Positions 26,158 through 35,112 of a DNA stretch of 64,000 bases are shown here, one piece after another. The DNA is taken from contig NZ_VRUR01000002.1 of NCBI RefSeq assembly GCF_008040165.1, positions 434,001-498,000 of the forward strand, in the 5' to 3' direction. Below the pieces are notes generated by a model that was not told the DNA's origin, made no database searches, and was given only the letters and a program-made list of their open reading frames with translations. A program made the translations under genes and the position numbers. This DNA comes from Flagellimonas hymeniacidonis (lineage in GTDB: Bacteria; Bacteroidota; Bacteroidia; Flavobacteriales; Flavobacteriaceae). How positions within the stretch are numbered: the first letter of the stretch is position 1; every line of letters begins with the position of its first letter.

Positions 26158-26931
26158 ATGAATGCAAGACCTGAGCAGCTAAAGGCATTTGACCGGCTGC
26201 TGAATATAATGGATGAACTTCGCGCAGAATGCCCGTGGGACAAAAAGCAGACATTGCAGTCCCTTCGTCACTTAACCATCGAAGAAACTTACGAACTGGG
26301 TGATGCTATTTTGGAAAATGACTTGGATGAGGTAAAAAAAGAGCTAGGAGATTTATTACTACATATTGTGTTTTATGCCAAAATTGGTTCAGAAACCAAG
26401 GATTTTGATATTGCCGATGTGGCCAACGGAATTTGCGAAAAACTGATTAATAGGCATCCACATATTTATGGGGATGTAAAGGTCGAAAATGAGGAAGAGG
26501 TAAAACAAAATTGGGAGAACATAAAACTTAAAGAAGGCAAAAAGAGTGTGTTGGAAGGAGTCCCCAACAGTTTACCTGCATTGGTGAAAGCTAATAGGGT
26601 TCAAGAAAAGGTAGCCGGAGTTGGTTTTGATTGGGAACACCCCGAACAGGTATTTGAAAAAGTGAAGGAAGAACTTTCTGAGTTTCAGATAGAAGTTGAA
26701 CAAGGAAATAAAGACCGGGTGGAATCAGAATTTGGAGACGTGCTTTTTTCTATGGTCAATTACGCACGTTTTCTGAATATAAACCCCGAAAATGCCTTGG
26801 AACGAACCAACAAAAAGTTTATTAAAAGGTTTCAATACTTGGAAAGTAAGGCAAAAGCATCCGGGAAATCATTAAAAGATATGACCTTGGTAGAAATGGA
26901 TATTTTTTGGGAAGAAGCTAAAAATCTATGA
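26158..26931 (+). CDS. mazG: Nucleoside triphosphate pyrophosphohydrolase
   Basis: Hydrolyses (d)NTPs to monophosphates and pyrophosphate, a housecleaning role. The 257 residues contain two MazG domains: the first with CPWDKKQTLQSLRHLTIEE and an EExxD-type motif in KKELGDLLLHI, the second with VKEELSEFQIE and ESEFGDVLFSMVNYARF. Upstream, TACTTTTA is a one-mismatch -7 box close to the ATG. The gene is divergent from the glycan-degradation operon. Confidence 0.95.
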   Translation: MNARPEQLKAFDRLLNIMDELRAECPWDKKQTLQSLRHLTIEETYELGDAILENDLDEVKKELGDLLLHIVFYAKIGSETKDFDIADVANGICEKLINRHPHIYGDVKVENEEEVKQNWENIKLKEGKKSVLEGVPNSLPALVKANRVQEKVAGVGFDWEHPEQVFEKVKEELSEFQIEVEQGNKDRVESEFGDVLFSMVNYARFLNINPENALERTNKKFIKRFQYLESKAKASGKSLKDMTLVEMDIFWEEAKNL

Positions 26932-27026
26932 TGATTTTTTGTTTGCCAGTTATCAAAAAACTAACCATTGAATAGTCTAAATATCTAACCAATCCAGTTA
27001 TCTTTACGCTCTTTTAAATTTTCACT

Positions 27027-28394
27027 TTGCTACAGAATTATACCAAAGAATTCCGCTACAACTTAAAATTGGCTTATCCTGTGATTCTGGGCATGTTAGG
27101 TCATACGTTTGTGGCCTTCGCCGATAATATTATGGTTGGGCAACTAGGTACTGCGGAGTTGGCAGCTGTTTCACTAGGTAACAGTTTTGTATTTATAGCA
27201 ATGTCTTTAGGAATAGGGTTTTCCACGGCGATAACCCCATTGGTTGCGGAAGCGGATGGCGCAGGGAACAAGACAGATGGTAAAAGTGCACTAAAACATG
27301 GTTTGGTGCTATGTACGGTATTGGGACTCTCTCTCTTTGGAATCATATTACTTTGCAAGCCTTTTCTATATTCCATGAAACAACCGCCAGAAGTGGTTGA
27401 GCTAGCCATTCCGTATTTGGAACTGGTCGCTTTTTCTTTGGTGCCTCTTATCATTTTTCAGGCTTTTAAGCAGTTTTCCGAGGGACTTTCACAGACAAAA
27501 TACCCCATGTATGCCACCATTTTAGCAAATGTGGTGAATATCACCATTAACTACTTGTTGATTTTTGGTTCTTTCGGATTTCCAAAACTGGGAATAGTAG
27601 GTGCGGCGATTGGCACACTGGCTTCAAGGTTTATCATGGTAGGTTATATTTGGTTCCTGTTAAAGAGAAAAGAAAAATTTCAGCCTTATGTTACTGGATT
27701 CAATTTTAAGGTTATAGAAAGAAAAGTTATCAATAAAATTATCAGTTTAGGCTTTCCATCTGCGCTTCAAATGTTTTTTGAGGTAGCCATATTCACCGCT
27801 GCTATTTGGTTGAGTGGGGTATTGGGCAAAAATGCACAAGCAGCCAATCAGATTGCTTTAAACTTGAGCAGCATGACCTTTATGGTAGGTATGGGCTTAA
27901 GTGTGGCAGCCATGGTGAGGGTTGGGAATCAGAAAGGCCTACAGAATTTTAAAGAACTCCGAAGAATTGCCGAATCCATATTTTTTCTAACCTTATTGTT
28001 AGAGGTCGTTTTCGCCATACTTTTTCTAGTGGGCAGAAACTGGTTGCCTACCATTTATTTGGATGTGGATGATGTAATGAATCAAGCGGATAATTCAGAA
28101 GTGATTATAGTTGCAGCCAAGCTATTGTTGGTAGCGGCATTTTTTCAGATTTCAGACGGAATACAAGTGGTTGTATTGGGAGCGCTTCGGGGACTGCAAG
28201 ATGTAAAGATTCCAACCCTAATAACGTTTATTGCTTATTGGTTGATTGGTTTTCCTGTTTCCTATTACTTTGGATTGTTTACCGAGTTTAAAAGTACAGG
28301 CATTTGGATGGGCTTGTTATTGGGGCTAACGGCTTCGGCGGTAATGTTGTATATTCGATTTCACTATTTAACCAAAAAGTTGATTCATAAATAA
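27027..28394 (+). CDS. MATE family efflux transporter
   Basis: Multidrug and toxic-compound antiporter of the inner membrane, 455 residues with about 12 transmembrane helices. Family-like segments are GMLGHTFVAFADNIMVGQLG near the N-terminus and QAANQIALNLSSMTFMVGMG in the second half. The most plausible start is TTG at 27027, which gives the conserved Lys/Arg-rich N-terminus just before helix 1. A one-mismatch -7 box (TATCTTTA, 26999-27006) precedes it. The substrate cannot be deduced. Confidence 0.93.
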   Translation: MLQNYTKEFRYNLKLAYPVILGMLGHTFVAFADNIMVGQLGTAELAAVSLGNSFVFIAMSLGIGFSTAITPLVAEADGAGNKTDGKSALKHGLVLCTVLGLSLFGIILLCKPFLYSMKQPPEVVELAIPYLELVAFSLVPLIIFQAFKQFSEGLSQTKYPMYATILANVVNITINYLLIFGSFGFPKLGIVGAAIGTLASRFIMVGYIWFLLKRKEKFQPYVTGFNFKVIERKVINKIISLGFPSALQMFFEVAIFTAAIWLSGVLGKNAQAANQIALNLSSMTFMVGMGLSVAAMVRVGNQKGLQNFKELRRIAESIFFLTLLLEVVFAILFLVGRNWLPTIYLDVDDVMNQADNSEVIIVAAKLLLVAAFFQISDGIQVVVLGALRGLQDVKIPTLITFIAYWLIGFPVSYYFGLFTEFKSTGIWMGLLLGLTASAVMLYIRFHYLTKKLIHK

Positions 28395-28429
28395 TCAGAT
28401 TTTGCTAAGCAAAATCCCAAGTGTAAAAA

Positions 28430-28657
28430 ATGGAGTTACCCAAGTTTCTTTTAGGTGATAATACAGATCATCCAAATTCAATTTTCATTGTTCATACAGA
28501 ATACCCGCGTTTTATTATCAATCTTGAAAATGACGAAGTGGAATGGTTAGAAGAATTTTCTAAAGAAGACGAAAAGGAATTGGCAGCGGAAGCAGAAAGC
28601 TTGATTGAGGCTGCCACCGCTTTTTATGACCGTGAGGTATCCAGATATGAGAAGTAA
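28430..28657 (+). CDS. Small acidic conserved protein
   Basis: A 75-residue, strongly acidic, soluble protein (ENDEVEWLEEFSKEDEKELA) with no signal peptide. I recognise no domain. It sits 35 nt after the MATE gene and 2 nt before the PAP2 gene, so it is probably translated from the same mRNA. The codon choice is like its neighbours, and the tight spacing supports that it is a real gene. Confidence 0.7.
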   Translation: MELPKFLLGDNTDHPNSIFIVHTEYPRFIINLENDEVEWLEEFSKEDEKELAAEAESLIEAATAFYDREVSRYEK

Positions 28658-28659
28658 AG

Positions 28660-29229
28660 ATGCTTGAGGAATTAATACAACTGGATAAGGAAGTTTTTTT
28701 GTTTCTCAATGGATTGGGAACAGATACCTGGGATGGTTTTTGGATGTTTATGACCAAGACCAGAAATTCATTTCCCTTATATGCTTTATTGTTATACCTA
28801 TCATTCAAAAATTTTGGTTTGAAGCGAACAGCTATAATTTTGGTGAGCATAGCCCTGTTGATAACCTGCACGGATCAACTATCCAATTTTTTCAAATATG
28901 GTATTGGGCGCCTAAGACCATGCCATGACCCAGAAGTAAGTGGAATAATGCGTTTAGTAAAAAGTTATTGCGGTGGAAAGTTTGGCTATTTTTCTGCCCA
29001 TGCGGCTAATTCATTTGCTCCTGCCACTTTTTTCTCCATTTTATTCTTTAAAAAGGTCAGGCATATTGGGGACTTTCTCATTTTGTGGGCTTTTATTGTG
29101 GCCTATAGTAGAATATATATTGGGGTACATTTTCCATTGGATGTCCTTACCGGAATTATAATTGGTGCTCTTTTTGGATGGCTATTTGCCAAGTTAGCTA
29201 TATTTGCATTCCAAAAATTGGGGACATGA
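28660..29229 (+). CDS. PAP2-type membrane phosphatase
   Basis: A 189-residue inner-membrane phosphatase, possibly acting on undecaprenyl pyrophosphate or lipid phosphates. The three-part PAP2 signature is present: KYGIGRLRP (K-x6-RP type, about 84-92), the motif 2 FSAHAANS in place of PSGH, and SRIYIGVHFPLDVLTG. It is preceded by the small acidic gene and its stop overlaps the next ATG (ATGA), so it is translationally coupled to the GT39 gene. This context suggests recycling or trimming of a lipid carrier used by the glycosyltransferases. Confidence 0.92.
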   Translation: MLEELIQLDKEVFLFLNGLGTDTWDGFWMFMTKTRNSFPLYALLLYLSFKNFGLKRTAIILVSIALLITCTDQLSNFFKYGIGRLRPCHDPEVSGIMRLVKSYCGGKFGYFSAHAANSFAPATFFSILFFKKVRHIGDFLILWAFIVAYSRIYIGVHFPLDVLTGIIIGALFGWLFAKLAIFAFQKLGT

Positions 29230-30884
29230 TTTCACAAACCAGGTATTGGTTTTTACTTACCCTCGTTGTTCTGGTATATATAGCTGGGATGTTCGTGACC
29301 CTTTTCGAAAATGATTCCGCCCAATTTGCTGTTATGGCAATGCGGATGGTGCAAGAAAATGACTTCTTTACACTTATTAAGGGAACCGAGGAATATCTGG
29401 ATAAACCACATATGCATTATTGGTTAGCAGCGCTATCCTTTAAAATTTTCGGAATTCACGACTGGGCGTATAGAATCCCTGCCATTTTAGCCACTTTACT
29501 TGGGGCTTATAGCTGTTATGGTTTAGGAAAACTCTTGTACAATAAAGATATTGGTAAGTTTTCTGCACTAATTTTTATGACAGCGCAGACCATAGTGCTG
29601 TCAACTATTGATGTGCGCACAGATGCAGTTTTAACCGGATTTACCATTTTCACTATTTGGCAGCTGGCACTCTATATAGAAAGAAACACCATTCAAAATA
29701 TCATGTTAGGTGGTCTAGGAGCGGGGATAGCCTTTTCTACTAAAGGACAGATTGCTTTGGCAGTTATTGGTGTCTCAATCCTTTGCCATTTGGCATACAC
29801 TCGAAAATGGAATCGTTTGTTCAATTGGAGGGTTTTGGTAGCTTTGGTCATTTTTGGAATGAGCATCGCCCCTATGCTCTATGCGTATTATCTTCAATTT
29901 GATTTACATCCCGAAAAAATTATAAGAGGACAAAGTAATAGAAGTGGAATATTTTTCATTTTCTGGGAGCAGAGCTTTGAACGACTCAGCGGAGAAGGAG
30001 TAGGGAAGAACAGCAACGATTTCTTTTTCTTTTTTCATACATTCCTTTGGGTTTTTCTTCCGTGGACGGTACTGGCTTTAATAGCATATTGGAGAAGGGC
30101 AAAAGCCTTTTGGAAAATGCGGTTTGAATATAGGCCTCAGTTCGAATTTCTCACCTTTGGTGGAATTACGATTTTATTTTTTTTAATAAGCTTCGCCCAG
30201 TTTAAGCTTCCCCATTATATTAATATTCTAATTCCATTATACTCCATTCTTTCAGCTTCCTATTTGCATAGTTTGTACAAACACTCCAAAGGCGCTATTA
30301 TAAAAGGACTTTTGGGAGTGCAATACTTCATTCTTAGTTTGGTATTTATATTTACTCTTTTGGTATGTTTCCATGTGTTTAAGTTTGAAAAAATACATTG
30401 CTACTTTATACTATTAGCGTTGTTAGGGGTAATTACCTATTTCTGTTTAAAAAGGGAGGCGTATTATATCCGAATCATCACTTTATCTGTGTACAGTTCT
30501 TTGTTATTGAATGGGGTAATGAATACACATTTTTATCCGTCATTGTTAAAATATCAAGCTGGGTCGACCATGTCCGAAAAAATTGCTGAACAAAAGATTC
30601 CAGTGGATAATGTATTTAAGATTTCTAAGCGATTTACATGGGCGTTGGATTTTTATAATAAAAAGCCAGTGGCCATTGTTCCCGTAGCTGAGTTAATGGA
30701 TAAAAAAGATGTCTGGATTTATGCCAATGATACTGAATTGGAAGAACTTTCAAAATCTGGAATTCATTGGCATGATCAAATAACAGTAGACCAGTTTAGG
30801 ATTACGAGGTTGCAAATCAAGTTTTTAAATCCCCTCACACGTCAGAAAAAGCTAAACAAAATGCACTTGGTGCGTTTGGACTAA
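29226..30884 (+). CDS. GT39 (ArnT/PMT-like) integral membrane glycosyltransferase
   Basis: A 552-residue membrane enzyme that would transfer a sugar from a polyprenyl-phosphate donor outside the cytosol. The start is the ATG at 29226 overlapping the PAP2 stop; an upstream in-frame ATG would extend into that gene. The ArnT-like N-terminal loop (ENDSAQFAVMAMRM, then EEYLDKPHMHYW) carries the acidic residues used for catalysis, followed by about ten transmembrane helices. The last base of the stop overlaps the convergent flippase-like gene. The ArnC-like GT2 at 31734 is a likely donor-making partner. Confidence 0.9.
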   Translation: MISQTRYWFLLTLVVLVYIAGMFVTLFENDSAQFAVMAMRMVQENDFFTLIKGTEEYLDKPHMHYWLAALSFKIFGIHDWAYRIPAILATLLGAYSCYGLGKLLYNKDIGKFSALIFMTAQTIVLSTIDVRTDAVLTGFTIFTIWQLALYIERNTIQNIMLGGLGAGIAFSTKGQIALAVIGVSILCHLAYTRKWNRLFNWRVLVALVIFGMSIAPMLYAYYLQFDLHPEKIIRGQSNRSGIFFIFWEQSFERLSGEGVGKNSNDFFFFFHTFLWVFLPWTVLALIAYWRRAKAFWKMRFEYRPQFEFLTFGGITILFFLISFAQFKLPHYINILIPLYSILSASYLHSLYKHSKGAIIKGLLGVQYFILSLVFIFTLLVCFHVFKFEKIHCYFILLALLGVITYFCLKREAYYIRIITLSVYSSLLLNGVMNTHFYPSLLKYQAGSTMSEKIAEQKIPVDNVFKISKRFTWALDFYNKKPVAIVPVAELMDKKDVWIYANDTELEELSKSGIHWHDQITVDQFRITRLQIKFLNPLTRQKKLNKMHLVRLD

Positions 30885-31753
30885 TCTATTACTTCCAATT
30901 TTGGTTTTTTAAAATGGTATAGTATCCCAAAAAGGGATATCAATGCAGTGATTAAAAAGAAAATAAAGCTGATACTAATTGATGTGCTTGCATCTAACCC
31001 CAACCATTTAGCACCATACAGAAAAGTTACTTCTCTGCTTCCTATACCTCCAATAGTTAAAGGAATAACAGAAACTATCGAAGAGATTAAAAAGACAAAT
31101 AAATACTCAATGGTACTCCCATTTATGGATAGTGCTTCTAAAATACAAAGGATGCAAATGAGTTGGGTAAGCTGCACCAATGTTGAATACCCAAAGGATT
31201 TCCAAAAAATGGGTAAGGTATAGGAAAAAAACCTTTTATTAAGAAACCAAAAAACAGTTATACTTAACGGAATGCCCAGTCCAATTAGCCAGTAAAAGCG
31301 TTCAAAAAAAGGAGTGTTGATAGAAAGTGCCAAAATACTGGCGTAAATGAAAATCAAGAGCATACCGCTTAAACGATCTAGGAGCAAAACAGAAACTACT
31401 TTTTTAGTGCCCGATTTGTACTTTTTTTGAATAACGTAGCCTTTATATGCATCGCCACCAATTCCACCCGGTAAAAAGAGATTGTAGAACATCCCAAGCA
31501 GGTATAATTTTAAGTTACTGATTTGGGAAATTCTAACATCAATTTGATGAAAATAGAGGTTTAGTCTAAAAGCTGCCAATACTTTTGAAAGAACCACAAG
31601 TAGAACTCCTAAAAAAAGGTAGAACGGATTGCTTTGCCTTACGGTTTGTGCAACATCTTCAAGGTCTATTTTGGTGAAAATGAAGTAGATTAAAGCTGCA
31701 CTTACAACAATTTTTAGTGCGGTAATTAACTTTTTACGCAGCTTTTCCGTCAC
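30881..31753 (-). CDS. Lysylphosphatidylglycerol synthase-TM/flippase-like membrane protein
   Basis: A 290-residue polytopic protein with about 7-8 helices of the UPF0104 / flippase-like family, whose members are associated with lipid or lipid-linked sugar transport. The segment FLPGGIGGDAYKGY is typical, as is the late IPLTIGGIGSREVTFLYG. It starts at GTG (31753) and overlaps the upstream GT2 gene by 20 nt, so the two are translationally coupled. Its stop overlaps the stop of the convergent GT39 gene by 4 nt (CTAA). Confidence 0.88.
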   Translation of the reverse strand: MTEKLRKKLITALKIVVSAALIYFIFTKIDLEDVAQTVRQSNPFYLFLGVLLVVLSKVLAAFRLNLYFHQIDVRISQISNLKLYLLGMFYNLFLPGGIGGDAYKGYVIQKKYKSGTKKVVSVLLLDRLSGMLLIFIYASILALSINTPFFERFYWLIGLGIPLSITVFWFLNKRFFSYTLPIFWKSFGYSTLVQLTQLICILCILEALSINGSTIEYLFVFLISSIVSVIPLTIGGIGSREVTFLYGAKWLGLDASTSISISFIFFLITALISLFGILYHFKKPKLEVID

Positions 31754-32696
31754 CTATTGTAATTTTTTTGACACGATACGGCCTTTTTTGTTGTGATTCA
31801 TAATAAGTACGAATCAATAATTCCATAACAATACCAATGGTGAACAACTGAATTCCCCCTAAAATGAACATCATTCCAAAAATCAAGAGGGGTCTACTGC
31901 CAATATCCTCGCCAAAACCAAGTTTTACAATTAAGAGATAAATATTGATAAAGAACCCGAGTATAATTAACAAGACACCAAAAATTCCGAAAAGGTGGAT
32001 GGGTCTTTGAAAATACTTTCGGATAAAAAGTAGTAACATCATATCTGCAACCACTTTAAAAACGCGTTCCAATCCGTACTTGGAGACTCCTGCATGACGG
32101 GCATGATGCTTTACAGGTACTTGCTTTATTTGTGCACCTTCTAAATGGGCCAGCAGTGTTATAAACCGGTGCATTTCGCCATATAGGTTCAGCCCTTTGG
32201 CGATGTTTTTTGTAAATACTTTTAATGCACAGCCATTATCTTTAATGTCTAATTTAGTCACCCTTCGCACCAAGAAATTTGCAATTTTGGAAGGTATTTT
32301 CTTCACAAGGGAATCTTTTCTTTTTTGGCGTATACCCGTAATTACATCATACTCATCATCAATAGCATATTCGAGCATTTGAGGAATGTCGGATGGATCG
32401 TTCTGTAAATCTCCATCCATGGTAATGATATATTCTCCCTCCGCGTAGTCAATTCCAGCAGCAAGCGCCAAACTTTGACCATAATTCTTTTTCAATTCAA
32501 TAAGATGCACTTTTGAATCGTCCATTTCCTTTACAACGATCCTAGTTTTGTCCGTTGAGAAATCGTCTATATAAACAATTTGATAGTTGTATCCTTCTAA
32601 ATTTTCATGAATTTTTTGCGTCAATAAGACCACATTGTCTTCTTCATTGTATAAAGGAACCACTATGGATAGGAGAGAGTTGGTGACGATGCTCAT
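31734..32696 (-). CDS. Glycosyltransferase family 2, ArnC/DPM1-like, membrane-anchored
   Basis: Makes a polyprenyl-phosphate-linked sugar from a nucleotide sugar. Of 320 residues, the N-terminal GT-A domain holds LSIVVPLYNEEDNV, DDFSTD and the DXD-type YIITMDGDLQNDP (about 89-101), and the C-terminus has two transmembrane helices from about 230. The product is a plausible donor for the neighbouring GT39 enzyme, with the flippase-like protein possibly moving it across the membrane. It has its own -7 box 20 nt upstream. Confidence 0.92.
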   Translation of the reverse strand: MSIVTNSLLSIVVPLYNEEDNVVLLTQKIHENLEGYNYQIVYIDDFSTDKTRIVVKEMDDSKVHLIELKKNYGQSLALAAGIDYAEGEYIITMDGDLQNDPSDIPQMLEYAIDDEYDVITGIRQKRKDSLVKKIPSKIANFLVRRVTKLDIKDNGCALKVFTKNIAKGLNLYGEMHRFITLLAHLEGAQIKQVPVKHHARHAGVSKYGLERVFKVVADMMLLLFIRKYFQRPIHLFGIFGVLLIILGFFINIYLLIVKLGFGEDIGSRPLLIFGMMFILGGIQLFTIGIVMELLIRTYYESQQKRPYRVKKITIGDGKAA

Positions 32697-32716
32697 GAAT
32701 TGGCTTATAATCTGCG

Positions 32717-32724
32717 CAAATTTA
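32717..32724 (-). promoter_or_regulatory. -7 box (TAAATTTG) of the ArnC-like/flippase unit
   Basis: Exact TAnnTTTG match on the minus strand 20 bases before the ATG at 32696 and close to the end of meaB. Confidence 0.5.
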
Positions 32725-32730
32725 CTTCTT

Positions 32731-33777
32731 TTATTTAAGTTCTTTGGTCACCCGTTCCAGAAGAGTCTTTGCTGCATAAAAAGGCGATATTTTGTTTTCA
32801 GCAATGGCTTTCAGCATTTCATCTTGAATTGTTTTGAAGAATTTCTGTTTATGGAAGTATTGTTTTAGGTGTTCATCCACAGTTTGCAAAAACCAATTTT
32901 TGCTTTGTTTTTTTCTATTTCCTTCAAAATAACCGTTGTCTCTATTTTGTGAGATACACTCTTGAATCATATCCCATATTTCTACTATACCTGTGTTTTC
33001 AATAGCTGAGCAGCTCATTACTTTAGGAACCCATCCATTTTCTTTAGGGGGATAGAGATGTAAAGCTCTAGAAAATTCCACTTTGGCCAATTCCGCCCTT
33101 TCTAAATTCTTTCCATCCGCTTTATTTATGGCAATGGCATCTGCCATTTCCATAATTCCTCTTTTTATGCCTTGCAGCTCATCCCCAGCACCTGATAGTT
33201 TTAATAGTAAAAAGAAATCTACCATACTGTGTACCATAATTTCGCTTTGGCCGACACCAACAGTTTCCACAAGAATCACATCGTATCCAGCCGCTTCGCA
33301 CAGAATAATGCTTTCTCTGGTTTTTTGCGCTACTCCTCCTAAAGACTCGCGAGAAGGGGAAGGTCTTATAAAAGCCTTAGGGTCTTTGGCTAGCATTTCC
33401 ATGCGGGTTTTATCGCCCAAAATACTACCCTTGCTTAAAGAACTGCTTGGGTCTACCGCCAAAACGGCTACTTTTTTATCAAGTGCAGTTAGTGTTTTAC
33501 CCAAAACTTCAATAAACGTACTTTTGCCAACCCCAGGGACTCCAGTAATCCCAATTCGAATACTACTGTTTGGTTTGGAAAGACACTTTTCAACAACCGC
33601 ATTGGCTTTTTCAAAATGTTCAGCTTTAGTACTTTCCAAGAGGGTAATGGCTTTTGCCAATATGGTTTTATCTCCTTTGAAAATACCATCAACCAAAGCT
33701 TCCGAAGAGATTTGTTTCTTTCGAATTTGCTTTATTCTAGAAATTGTGTTGGTTGGTTTATCTTTTTTGTTTGCCAA
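32731..33777 (-). CDS. meaB: Methylmalonyl-CoA mutase-associated GTPase MeaB
   Basis: G3E/SIMIBI GTPase that loads and protects adenosylcobalamin-dependent methylmalonyl-CoA mutase. The 348 residues include the P-loop GITGVPGVGKST (about 77-88), DPSSSLSKGSILGDKTRM and the ETVGVGQSE region, with the base-specificity NKADG. The start is TTG at 33777 because an in-frame stop lies a few codons upstream with no ATG between. The mutase genes are not in the window, but a cobalamin adenosyltransferase is (48088-48648). Confidence 0.95.
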   Translation of the reverse strand: MANKKDKPTNTISRIKQIRKKQISSEALVDGIFKGDKTILAKAITLLESTKAEHFEKANAVVEKCLSKPNSSIRIGITGVPGVGKSTFIEVLGKTLTALDKKVAVLAVDPSSSLSKGSILGDKTRMEMLAKDPKAFIRPSPSRESLGGVAQKTRESIILCEAAGYDVILVETVGVGQSEIMVHSMVDFFLLLKLSGAGDELQGIKRGIMEMADAIAINKADGKNLERAELAKVEFSRALHLYPPKENGWVPKVMSCSAIENTGIVEIWDMIQECISQNRDNGYFEGNRKKQSKNWFLQTVDEHLKQYFHKQKFFKTIQDEMLKAIAENKISPFYAAKTLLERVTKELK

Positions 33778-33883
33778 GAGTAAATATCATAGTATTCCTT
33801 ACGAAGGTATAAAGTTTTCGTATGGTTTCCGATAGCTGGTTTAGAACTACGGCTTTGAACGCCATTTGATGGATGAATTAGTA

Positions 33884-33891
33884 TAGTTTTG
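33884..33891 (+). promoter_or_regulatory. Candidate -7 box (TAGTTTTG) of the sigma factor operon
   Basis: Exact TAnnTTTG match 95 bases before the sigma factor ATG. A shorter TATTTTG sequence near 33914 could be an alternative. No ECF-type autoregulatory promoter was recognised. Confidence 0.35.
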
Positions 33892-33986
33892 TTAAAAATC
33901 ACCCAAAACAGATCTATTTTGCAACGCCGCTTTTTTTTTAGCGTCCTTAAAGCAAACAGCCAAAATATCAAACACTACAACTAACC

Positions 33987-34529
33987 ATGTTTCAAATTGA
34001 ACTGGTAGAACAATGCAAGAAGAATGATCGTAAGGCACAATTAAAGCTTTATAGGCAATATTGTGACGGTATGTATGCGGTATGCATGCGGTTTTTGAAA
34101 AACCCAGATGACGCTGAGGATGTATTGCAGGAATCATTTATCAAGGCATTTCAGCGTATAGATCAGTTTAAGGGAGAAGTAACTTTTGGAGCTTGGTTAA
34201 AGAGGATTGTGGTGAATAGAAGTATCGATTTTTTAAAATCTAAACACCAAATGACGGTGGAATTAAAAGAAGGCTATTTACATGTAACGGATGATGATGA
34301 TTGGACTATAGAAGATGACATTTCAATAGAAAAGGTAAAGGCGGCTATTGAAGGTTTGCCTAAAAAATATAAGTATGTAGTGCAATTATTTCTAGTAGAA
34401 GGATATGATCATAACGAAATAGCTCAAATATTGGAAATTTCAGAAACCGCGTCGAGGACCAGACTATTAAGAGGAAAAGCAAGATTAAAAGAAACACTTA
34501 AAGATATCGCTTATGGCACAGGATCTTAA
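33987..34529 (+). CDS. RNA polymerase ECF-type sigma factor
   Basis: A 180-residue sigma-70 family regulator. Region 2 (CDGMYAVCMRFLKNPDDAEDVLQESFIKAF, of which the DDAEDVLQESF part is most typical) and region 4 (YKYVVQLFLVEGYDHNEIAQILEI, with a helix-turn-helix) are clear and joined by a short linker with no region 1 or 3. Its end overlaps the next ORF by 17 nt. The overlap and the membrane-anchored product that follows suggest the sigma factor is held at the membrane until a signal arrives. Confidence 0.94.
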   Translation: MFQIELVEQCKKNDRKAQLKLYRQYCDGMYAVCMRFLKNPDDAEDVLQESFIKAFQRIDQFKGEVTFGAWLKRIVVNRSIDFLKSKHQMTVELKEGYLHVTDDDDWTIEDDISIEKVKAAIEGLPKKYKYVVQLFLVEGYDHNEIAQILEISETASRTRLLRGKARLKETLKDIAYGTGS

Positions 34530-35112
34530 AGAACTGTTCGCAAAAGAAAGAAAGAAGACCCATTCGCTAAAAAAAGGGCATGAGAGTCGTTTTTTGAACA
34601 GGTTGGATGGGGAATTCCCAAAAGAATTGAACAAAAAGGAAAATAAAACCTTTTTCTGGTTAGGAATTGCAGCATCTGTTTTAGTGATGTTCGGTTTGGG
34701 GTTGTACTTTTTTTCTAATCCGTCTAAAAATGACACGAACAGAAATAATCAGGTTGTTGATACGGATTCCACAGGGGCACGCACTCAAAATTTCTCGTTA
34801 GGAGATCTTTCACCAGATTTAAAAAAAATAGAGAGTTACTACGTAACCAATATTAATCTAGAGCTTTCCGGAATTGAATTCACCGGGGATAACAAGGCTA
34901 TTGTAGATGGTTATATGGAAACGCTCGCTGACCTTGATAAGGAGTACAATAAATTAAATGTGGAATTAAATAAAATTGGCCCCAACGATCAAACCATAAG
35001 TGCCTTGATTAAGAACTTACAGCTAAGGCTTCAATTATTACAGAAGTTAAAAACAAAGTTGAATCAATTAAAATCATCAAAAAATGAACAAGAATCATCA
35101 AATATTATTTAA
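34513..35112 (+). CDS. Single-pass membrane protein, candidate anti-sigma factor
   Basis: A 199-residue protein with a basic cytosolic N-terminal part (about 1-50), one transmembrane helix near 54-74 (WLGIAASVLVMFGLGLYFF), and an extracytoplasmic, helical C-terminal region rich in Leu and Lys (QLRLQLLQKLKTKLNQL). I recognise no RsgI/FecR domain, so the anti-sigma role is inferred from topology and from translational coupling with the sigma gene in front (17-nt overlap). It overlaps the following exported protein by 29 nt. Confidence 0.7.
   Translation: MAQDLKELFAKERKKTHSLKKGHESRFLNRLDGEFPKELNKKENKTFFWLGIAASVLVMFGLGLYFFSNPSKNDTNRNNQVVDTDSTGARTQNFSLGDLSPDLKKIESYYVTNINLELSGIEFTGDNKAIVDGYMETLADLDKEYNKLNVELNKIGPNDQTISALIKNLQLRLQLLQKLKTKLNQLKSSKNEQESSNII

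Noticed and set aside
26932..27026. Another short tandem repeat upstream of the MATE gene
   Set aside because: CAGTTATC occurs twice but the units do not keep a 7-base phase.
29178..29225. Longer start of the GT39 gene
   Set aside because: It would extend 48 bases into the PAP2 gene; the ATGA overlap at 29226 gives a proper membrane N-terminus.
33925..33945. CGCT / AGCG around a run of T upstream of the sigma factor, read as a hairpin
   Set aside because: The stem is only four bases and the T-run is the loop, so no terminator is expected.
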